Origin: Norana najaformis
Lineage: Eukaryota; Annelida; Clitellata; Crassiclitellata; Hormogastridae
Length of the DNA stretch: 64,000 bases
NCBI GenBank assembly: GCA_964023275.1
Contig: OZ029914.1
Coordinates: 43,573,817 to 43,637,816, forward strand
Reading direction: 5' to 3'
The translations under genes were made by a program, and so were the position numbers. Below the pieces are notes generated by a model. The model was not told the DNA's origin. It was given only the letters and a program-made list of their open reading frames with translations, and did not search any database. Below, one piece after another: positions 56,535 through 64,000 of this stretch. Position 1 is the first letter of the stretch. Every line of letters begins with the position of its first letter.

Positions 56535-57000
<466 letters not shown>

Positions 57001-57295
57001 TGCATCTGAATGTTTATACTGCACTCTTTGAGAACCTCTCTTAAATTTGCACGCTCAGTAGTCGTGCTGAAACAACAGGGACTGGTATAATTTGAACGCT
57101 GACAGAAATAATTGCCTGGTAGTAAAGAAGTCATTGTATGGCTTATAACGAAATATTAATGCGACTTTTTATAGTAATTAGACAAAGCTATCTGGCAGAA
57201 GACGACAACGAATGCGCTTTGACACTAGACAGTTATGCAAAGACCTATCTGTATCGTGTTGCTTTTGTTGTCTGACGGCTGTGACCCACCCACGC

Positions 57296-57372
57296 CTACG
57301 ATTCCTCGCTCAATCGATGGACATATTGGCGTGTTAACAAAAGTATTAGTTACTTACTTACTTACTTACTTA
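57296..57372 (+). repeat. Retroposon 3' end with (TTAC)n tail
   Basis: 'acgattcctcgctcaatcga', 'tggacatattggcgtgttaa', then TTAC units. The same end occurs at 62152-62222. Confidence 0.55.
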
Positions 57373-57539
57373 TGTATATGAACATTGTAGCAACATGTAT
57401 ATCTACTGTGACCAGACATTGCACATTTAAGAGCATGGTTGCCTAGCAAAGCTAATAAGCTGACTCCATTTTCTCTCATTCTGTTCCTTGTGGCTGTTCA
57501 TTCCTATATCTTTTCTGTGGATTCCGCTTGTCTTTCTTC

Positions 57540-57975
57540 AGTTTCTCTCCTTCAATTTCCCTTCCTCTTTCTTCTTCTTCTTATTTTCTCTTCCTCTTCT
57601 TTCTTCTTCGTCTTCTATCTTCTTCCTCTTCTTTCTTCTTCCTCTTATTTTCTCTTCCTCTTTCTTCTTCTTCTTATTTTCTCTTCCTCTTCTTTCTTCT
57701 TCCTCTTCTTTCTTCTTCGTCTTCTATCTTCTTCCTCTTCTTTCTTCTTCCTCTTATTTTCTCTTCCTCGTTCTTCTTCTTCTTATTTTCTCTTCCTCTT
57801 CTTTCTTCTTCCTCTTTTTTCCTCTTCTTTTCTTTCCTCTTCCACATCTTTCTTCTTCCTTTTCTTTTTTCTTTCTCTTCTTTCCTCTTTCTCTTCTATC
57901 TTATTCCTCTTATTTCTTCTTCCTCTTCTTTCTTCTTCCTCTTCTTTCTTCTTCGTCTTCTTTCCTCTTTTATCC
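57540..57975 (+). repeat. Pyrimidine tract (TTCTTCCTC-type)
   Basis: About 430 bases of C and T in TTC/CTC words. Long Phe/Ser/Leu frames are by-products. Confidence 0.95.
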
Positions 57976-58184
57976 TAATATCTTTCATTCATTTCCATCT
58001 CATTTCACTGGACTCAACTTCATCTCTGCCTTTGACAACAACATCACCCTGTCGTCATATGTTGCACGCTACGTTGCTACAAGCAACAGTCAACCAATCA
58101 GAATAGACTCCCACCAGAATTACACCAATTATCTGACCCATCACACGAACATCATACATCAAACTTCACGTCTTGCAATTTCTG

Positions 58185-58440
58185 CGCAGGTCTTTCACTC
58201 AAAACTGAAAACACTCCTCTTCCACAAATCCTGTTCTGATTCTTCGCCTCATCTCACATTCCGGTTCTATTCCAAACATCACCCACCATCCGTCTGTCTG
58301 TCTGCCTGACTGACTCCTGGATCTTGACCTGGAACCGAACCCTTCCTGCCTATCAATTATGTTTCAACTAAGCACCTGTGAACAAACTGGTTCCCGCGAC
58401 TTAGCTTTCGTTGGGCGCTGTCGAAATCTCAAGCTTACTA
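58185..58440 (+). mobile_element. LINE 3' end
   Basis: AQVFHSKLKTLLFHKSCSDS, then SPHLTFRFYSKHHPP, the C-terminal codons, followed by the 3' end with 'gacttagctttcgttgggcg'. Same family as 6635-6890 and 61410-61625. Confidence 0.65.
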
Positions 58441-58790
58441 TAGCCAATGAAACCACATGTTGCCAGGAAAACGCAAATGTCAAACGCATAGGCAAATCGA
58501 GGGAAGATTTCGGCTGTTACCCACCAAATCTGCCTACATGGAGATCACGAAATGGCAAAATGCCATATGCTGTTCGCGTAGTCAAAAATAGGCCTAAAGA
58601 CAGAAAATTTTATCGCCAAACAATAAGACTCCGCCCTTTAACGAGCACACGCATAAAATTTATTGCAGCTACAGACGGTTTGATCGGTTTTAGAGTCAGC
58701 CTGCATGATGCAGCTTGTAGGCCCAACAGAACCCTCTGTATGAATATGATTTTGCATTTATTTTAATGCATTGTATTGCAGTAGACCTAT

Positions 58791-58818
58791 ACTCACAGTT
58801 AATGGTATACGATGTACG

Positions 58819-58915
<97 letters not shown>

Positions 58916-59001
58916 GTATATGCAATACGTACATCATATACCATTAACTGTGTGTGTATATATATATGCAATACGTACATCGTATACCATTAACTGTGAG
59001 T
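58791..59001. repeat. Perfect 31-bp inverted repeat around (AT)n
   Basis: 58791-58821 is the exact reverse complement of 58971-59001. A third, inner copy at 58925-58955 has two mismatches. The AT run (58822-58912, about 45 units) fills the loop. Strong cruciform potential. Confidence 0.9.
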
Positions 59002-59234
59002 GTATATATATATATATATATTGGTGTGAGTCAATATGTAACCTGCCTCACATTTTCATCTGCATGTAAGTTAATTTAGCTTTAAGTTGATGGGAAAACA
59101 TTTCGTTTAAATAATCAATTTTATCGACGATCTTTATCTCGAATATGCACACTGGAATGTACGCATAAATTAGTTTAAAATATTTGGCATATAAAAGTAT
59201 ATTGCATTATGTACGCCCACGTTGACTCGTCCTA

Positions 59235-60320
59235 TAAGAGGTCTCTTCTATTTCTTTTCTCTTCCTCTTCTTTCTTCTTCCTCTTCTTTCTTCTTCCTCT
59301 TCTTCCTTCTTCCACTTCTTTCTTCTTCCTCTTCTTTCTTCTTCCTCTTCTTCCTTCTTCCACTTCTTTCTTCTTCCGCTTCTTTCTTCTTCCTCTTCTT
59401 CCTTCTTCCACTTCTTTCTTCTTCCTCTTCTTTCTTTCTTCATCCTCTTCTTCCTTCTTCCTCTTCTTTCACTTCTTCTTCCTCATCTTTCTTTCTTCTT
59501 CCCCTTGTTCTTCCTCTTTCTTCTTCTACTTCTTTCTTCTTCCTCTTCGTTTTTCTTCCTCTTCTTTCTCTTCTTTCTTCTTCCTCTTTTTTCTTCTTCC
59601 TCTTCTTCCTTCTTCCACTTCTTTCTTCTTCCACTTCTTTCTTCTTCCTCTTCTTTCTTTCTTCATCCTCTTCTTCCTTCTTCCTCTTCTTTCACTTCTT
59701 CTTCCTCATCTTTCTTTCTTCTTCCCCTTTCTTCTTCCTCTTTCTTCTTCTACTTCTTTCTTCTTCTTCTTCGTTTTTCTTCCTCTTCTTTCTCTTCTTT
59801 CTTCTTCCTCTTTTTTCTTCTTCCTCTTCTTCCTTCTTCCACTTCTTTCTTCTTCCACTTCTTTCTTCTTCCTCTTCTTTCTTTCTTCATCCTCTTCTTC
59901 CTTCTTCCTCTTCTTTCACTTCTTCTTCCTCATCTTTCTTTCTTCTTCCCCTTTCTTCTTCCTCTGTCTTCTTCTACTTCTTTCTTCTTCCTCTTCGTTT
60001 TTCTTCCTCTTCTTTCTCTTCTTTCTTCTTCCTCTTTTTTCTTCTTTCTTTCCCTCATACACTGCTTTTTTCTTCCTCTTCTTTCTTCTTTATCTTTTTT
60101 CTTCCTCTTCTTTCTTCTTTATCTTTTTTCTTCCTCTTCTTTCTTCTTCTTCCTCTTCTTTCTTCTTCCTCTTCTTTCTTCTTCCTCTCTTTTTCTCTCT
60201 TCTCCTTTCTTCTTCCTCTTTTGCTCCTTCCTCTTTGTTCTTTCTCTTCCTTTCTCTACCTTCTTCTTCCTCTTCTTTCTTCTTCCTCTTATTTCCTCTC
60301 CTTTTCATTCCTCTTCCTCT
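59235..60320 (+). repeat. 1.1-kb homopyrimidine tract
   Basis: Almost only C and T, in words such as TTCTTCCTC and TTCCACTTC. Larger blocks recur: 'ttcttccactt' with 'catcctcttcttccttctt' comes back about every 230 bases near 59450, 59670 and 59890. All long open frames are translations of the repeat. Confidence 0.95.
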
Positions 60321-60584
60321 TGTTGGTTCTTTCTTACAGAATCGCAGGCGAATATTATCACATACTGACGCTGCTTAAAGTCTATTCTACGTTCATTTCT
60401 GGGGGAGAATTTGTGGGAGGTATATGTGGGTGTATGGGTGGGCGGGTTGTATGCGTGGGTAGATTGGTGGGGATAGGATGGATGTGTAGGATTGGACGAC
60501 CTCGGGGAGAAGAGCAAACTGGAAACGAAAGATAAGTGACCAGTCTCGACCTGAATGTTATTATGGATTCCAACTAGGAGTGGC

Positions 60585-60815
60585 AAAATGAGGAGGAGGA
60601 GGAAGAGGAGTAGGAGGAAGAGGAGGAGGAAAAAGAGGAGGAGGAGTAGGGAAGAGAAGGAAGAGGAAGAGGACGAGGAGGACGAGGACGAGGAGGAAGA
60701 GGAGGAGTAAGAAGAGGAGGAGGAAGAGGAGTAAGAGTAAGAGGAGGAGGAAGATGAGGAGGAGGAAGAAGAAAAGAAGAAAAAGAAGGAGGAGGAGGAA
60801 GAGAAGGGGAGGATC
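60585..60815 (+). repeat. Homopurine tract (GGA/GAA)n
   Basis: About 230 bases of A and G with rare T or C. It is the purine complement in type of the tract 300 bases upstream, so the two could pair as an inverted repeat. 60320-60585 between them has no recognisable gene. Confidence 0.95.
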
Positions 60816-60972
60816 TCTGAAGAAGCAATCGGAAACTCATACCGTTGATGACTGACAGGTCCACTGCAATCCGCAGTTATTCGGTCGAAGAAGGTTCCGG
60901 AATGAGACCAGGTCCAGAGAGAATCAGGCGATGGCACTCCAGAGATCACGGAGGTTGGATGACCAGGGCAAG

Positions 60973-60973
<1 letters not shown>

Positions 60974-61005
<32 letters not shown>

Positions 61006-61112
61006 CATACATACATACATACATACATACTTACATACATACATACATACATGCATACATACATACATATATACATACATACATACATACTTACATACAT
61101 ACATACATACCT
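60974..61112 (+). repeat. (CATA)n microsatellite
   Basis: ACAT repeats with a few CTTA and GCAT variants. Confidence 0.95.
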
Positions 61113-61409
61113 GGGTTAGGGCATATATCTATATAGGAAATGCACTGGTTACCTACAAAAGCAACACACTGAGTCTGAGATCTTAGTGTTTATTCGTAAA
61201 ATGTCTTGCTTGTGGTGCGCCATCTTATCTTAGGGAGCTATGCATCTCAGTCTCATCCGTCCCTGGCCGCAGATTTCTTCACCCTGCTGCACTACGTGAC
61301 CTGGTTGTCCTGCACCCCTCATGTTGGGGTTCTATTCACTCCAGGATAGAAAACTTCACTGTGATCTTCCCATCTTCTAATAAGTTTCCTACGTAATGTG
61401 TTCGTAATT

Positions 61410-61625
61410 GCAATCGTAATCGTAAGTTCGAGATCTCTACAGCACCCAGCGAATGCTAAGTCGGGGGGAACCAGCTTATTCACAGACGCTTAGTCAGAGC
61501 AAAATCGATAGACAGGAAGGGTTTGGTTCCAGATCAAGATCCAAGAGTCAGGCAGGTAGTTAGACGACTATGAACCGGAAAGTGAGATAGGGGAAGAGGA
61601 AGAATCAGGTTAGAATCTGTATAAG
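61410..61625 (-). mobile_element. LINE 3' end
   Basis: 'gagatctctacagcacccag', 'aatgctaagtcggggggaac' and 'tcaagatccaagagtcaggc' match 6640-6890 in the same (minus) orientation. 61630-62150 has only TGTC/TATG-rich low-complexity DNA. Confidence 0.6.
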
Positions 61626-62151
61626 AGGAGTGCTGCCCAGAAACCTACAACATCGGCTCCTTGGTCTTTATTTTCGTAAGCGCTTGGAAACCACTGTTTT
61701 AGATAGTAATTTCTGTAATCAGGTCGGGAGTGCTTCTAAAGAGTGTACATGTACCTGAAGTGGAGCTATATAAATTTCCGTTACAATTACAAATTACAAT
61801 TACAATACACAAGTTATTCATTTAATCGATGTTGGTCTGTATGTTTATAGCGGCAGAGCTTATGCAAATGTTCGCACGTTTCTGTCAGAACTATTCAGTA
61901 TATGTCTCCATGTGCTTCTGCCTTTGTGTTTATGTCCCATTCTGTATGTCTGCCTCTGTGATTGAGTGTCATTCTGTATGTCTGTCTTTGTTGTTGAGTG
62001 TCATTCTGTATGTCTGTCTTTCTGCTTGTGTGTCATTCTGTATGTCTGTCTTTCTGCTCGTGTGTCAGTCTGTATGTCTGCCTTTGTGGCTGTGCATCTT
62101 CCATTGTTTGCTTGCTTTTTATGTATTTAATTGTTTGTTTGTTTGTCCACT

Positions 62152-62222
62152 GCTACGATTCCTCGCTCAGCCGATGGACATATGGCTTATTAACAAATGC
62201 ACTACTTGCTTACTTACTTATT
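62152..62222 (+). repeat. Retroposon 3' end with (TTAC)n tail, second copy
   Basis: 'ctacgattcctcgctcagcc', 'gatggacatatggcttatta' and TTAC units; compare 57296. Confidence 0.55.
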
Positions 62223-62424
62223 CAGAAGCATAGTCTTCCTAGGGTTGGACAGACATAACGACCACCGCAATCCATCAACATGACACCTTGATTAATTTTT
62301 CCACATGCATCTGTGAACAATCCTTTATTTGTGTAGCAGATGTGATCATAAATAAGTTTCTGGTCTAGCGAAGGTAGACTAAAGACTGTATCTGTATAGA
62401 TGAAAGATTCAATTATCTCCCAGA

Positions 62425-63257
62425 ATGTTATATTACATGTTGGTAATTAAGAAGTTAGTAATTCTGTATATATCAATATGATGGAATAGTAATAGTTATT
62501 TCTAATTGTTTTGTCATAGAAATGATGACATTTTCTAAAACAATATGTTATATTACATGTTGGTAATTAAGAAGTTAGTAATTCTGTATATATCAATATG
62601 ATGGAATAGTAATAGTTATTTCTAATTGTTTTGTCATAGAAATGATGACATTTTCTAAAACAATATGTTATATTACATGTTGGTAATTAAGAAGTTAGTA
62701 ATTCTGTATATATCAATATGATGGAATAGTAATAGTTATTTCTAATTGTTTTGTCATAGAAATGATGACATTTTCTAAAATAATATGTTATATTACATGT
62801 TGGTAATTAAGAAGTTAGTAATTCTGTATATATCAATATGATGGAATAGTAATAGTTATTTCTAATTGTTTTGTCATAGAAATGATGACATTTTCTAAAA
62901 CAATATGTTATATTACATGTTGGTAATTAAGAAGTTAGTAATTCTGTATATATCAATATGATGGAATAGTAATAGTTATTTCTAATTGTTTTGTCATAGA
63001 AATGATGACATTTTCTAAAACAATATGTTATATTACATGTTGGTAATTAAGAAGTTAGTAATTCTGTATATATCAATATGATGGAATAGTAATAGTTATT
63101 TCTAATTGTTTTGTCATAGAAATGATGACATTTTCTAAAATAATATGTTATATTACCTGCTGGTAATTAAGAAGTTAGTAATTCTGTATATATCAATACA
63201 TGATGGGATAATATTAGTTATTTGTAATTGTTTTATAAAAGAAATGATGACGTTTTC
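62425..63257 (+). repeat. 120-bp satellite, seven units
   Basis: Units start at 62425, 62545, 62665, 62785, 62905, 63025 and 63145 (period exactly 120). The first six are identical by eye except one C/T site near the end of the unit (ctaaaaC or ctaaaaT). The seventh has several changes and small indels and fades out near 63257. AT-rich, no frame. Confidence 0.95.
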
Positions 63258-63454
63258 TCAAATAATACAGACATTCTGTAACAAGTGCTTTTAAAACTGA
63301 ATGCATTCTCTGAAATGTCGTCAACAATCTTTGTAATCATATGATGACAATAAACGATTGAACTGTGTGAAGAAAGAGTGACGAACATAAAATCTTGGCG
63401 GATCTAATAAAAATAAAAATAAATAAAATGACCTATAGATACACAATTCGGCTA

Positions 63455-63556
63455 CTGCCTTTAGTCGAGTAGTGCCAGTCGCATGCCTGGATGAAGGAGG
63501 AGGGCGACGTCAACGGCCTTTGATGCCATAAGATGTCGTTAAACATTGGAAACTAC
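63455..63556 (+). repeat. GTGCCAGTCC dispersed repeat, copy 5
   Basis: 'gtgccagtcgcatgcctgga', 'gaaggaggagggcgacgtca', 'tttgatgccataagatgtcg', followed by 'ttaaacattggaaac' as in copy 1. Confidence 0.65.
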
Positions 63557-63603
63557 CTATAGAAACAAGAGTGAATGCACATATATAAGAATATACACGT
63601 AAA

Positions 63604-63706
63604 CAGTGACGGCTCCAGGATTGCTTCCATGAGGACAAGGGCATTTCCAGAGGGGCACCACATTCTGGCAGTCCACCATGCACGGATCTCGTCTGAGGGG
63701 CGCCGG
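63604..63706 (-). repeat. Repeat fragment inverted relative to 11139-11240
   Basis: 'gacggctccaggattg', 'gcatttccagaggggc' and 'gcagtccaccatgcacgg' are the reverse complement of words at 11145-11230, which lie next to the GTGCCAGTCC repeat there too. So the two pieces travel together but are rearranged here. Confidence 0.55.
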
Positions 63707-63710
63707 CATA

Positions 63711-63900
63711 TACATGCATACATACATACATACATACATACTGCATACATACATACATGCATGCATGCATGCATGCATACATACATACATACACATGCAT
63801 ACATACATACATACATACATACATACATGCATGCATGCATGCATACATACATACATACATACACATGCATACATACATACATACATACATGCATGCATAC
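63711..63900 (+). repeat. (CATA/CATG)n microsatellite
   Basis: CATACATA blocks alternating with GCATGCAT blocks. The final 100 bases of the window show nothing recognisable. Confidence 0.95.
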
Positions 63901-64000
63901 ACAGTTATAGGATAGACATAGAGGCGTCTGTTGGTCGATTGCAATGCGCGTCATTTCTCTGTCGACTGCTTTTTTCTTGCATCATAAGGTCAGCAGCTGC

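Noticed and set aside
58359-58766. Small 135-residue gene
   Set aside because: It begins inside a LINE 3' end, and the rest has no recognisable features or splice context.
59209-60535. Long Phe/Ser/Leu-rich open frames, up to 437 residues
   Set aside because: Translation of a homopyrimidine tract, which cannot contain TAA, TAG or TGA in the forward frames. No codon pattern or start context supports a gene. The frames at 57439-58309 are rejected for the same reason.
62425-63257. Possible array of small genes or CRISPR
   Set aside because: Exact 120-bp tandem units with no open frame and no spacers: a satellite.

Overview
This is a window of eukaryotic, almost certainly metazoan DNA. It has spliced protein-coding exons with GT/AG borders, tRNA-derived SINEs, many LINE 3' ends, DNA transposons, a Ty3/gypsy retrotransposon and very large microsatellites. 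The frequent motif TAGGCCTA, SINE tails of the 'GGGCAAGTT' type and the mix of piggyBac, P-like, pogo-like and gypsy elements suggest a marine invertebrate, possibly a deuterostome such as an echinoderm or hemichordate. The species cannot be read from the sequence.

Layout. 0-8.2 kb: the 3' part of one spliced plus-strand gene. Eight exons join with consistent phases into about 825 residues: a coiled coil, a proline/threonine repeat exon and a Phe/Gly-rich tail ending in QFKFF. The shape of the tail recalls the synaptonemal-complex protein SIX6OS1, offered only as a hypothesis. 8-11.5 kb: 3' flank with a CpG-rich patch, a tRNA-SINE and TATG microsatellites. This whole block, from inside the last exon to about 11.47 kb, recurs at 50.75-55.13 kb in the same orientation, where the exon copy is frameshifted. 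13-17 kb, minus strand: two immunoglobulin-domain exons joined by a phase-matched intron that hosts a broken transposon-like gene. 17.1-19.4 kb: CpG-rich tandem repeats interrupted by a 645-bp element with perfect 57-bp terminal inverted repeats and a 9-bp target duplication. 21.4-30.9 kb, minus strand: a nearly complete Ty3/gypsy element (gag, protease, reverse transcriptase, RNase H, integrase), followed by a second LTR that runs into a truncated second gag. 31-35 kb: fragments of pogo-like and P-like transposases. 35.7-38.4 kb: two tandem copies of an LRAT-domain exon with intact catalytic residues. 40.5-43.2 kb: a minisatellite abutting an intact piggyBac-type transposase. 44-50 kb: LINE and SINE remnants and long stretches without genes. 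55-64 kb: dominated by simple repeats, pyrimidine and purine tracts and a 120-bp satellite.

The best host-gene candidates are therefore the coiled-coil/FG-tail gene, the Ig-domain gene and the LRAT pair. Most other long open frames belong to mobile elements or are artefacts of simple repeats. Nothing was computed: alignments and identities were made by eye.
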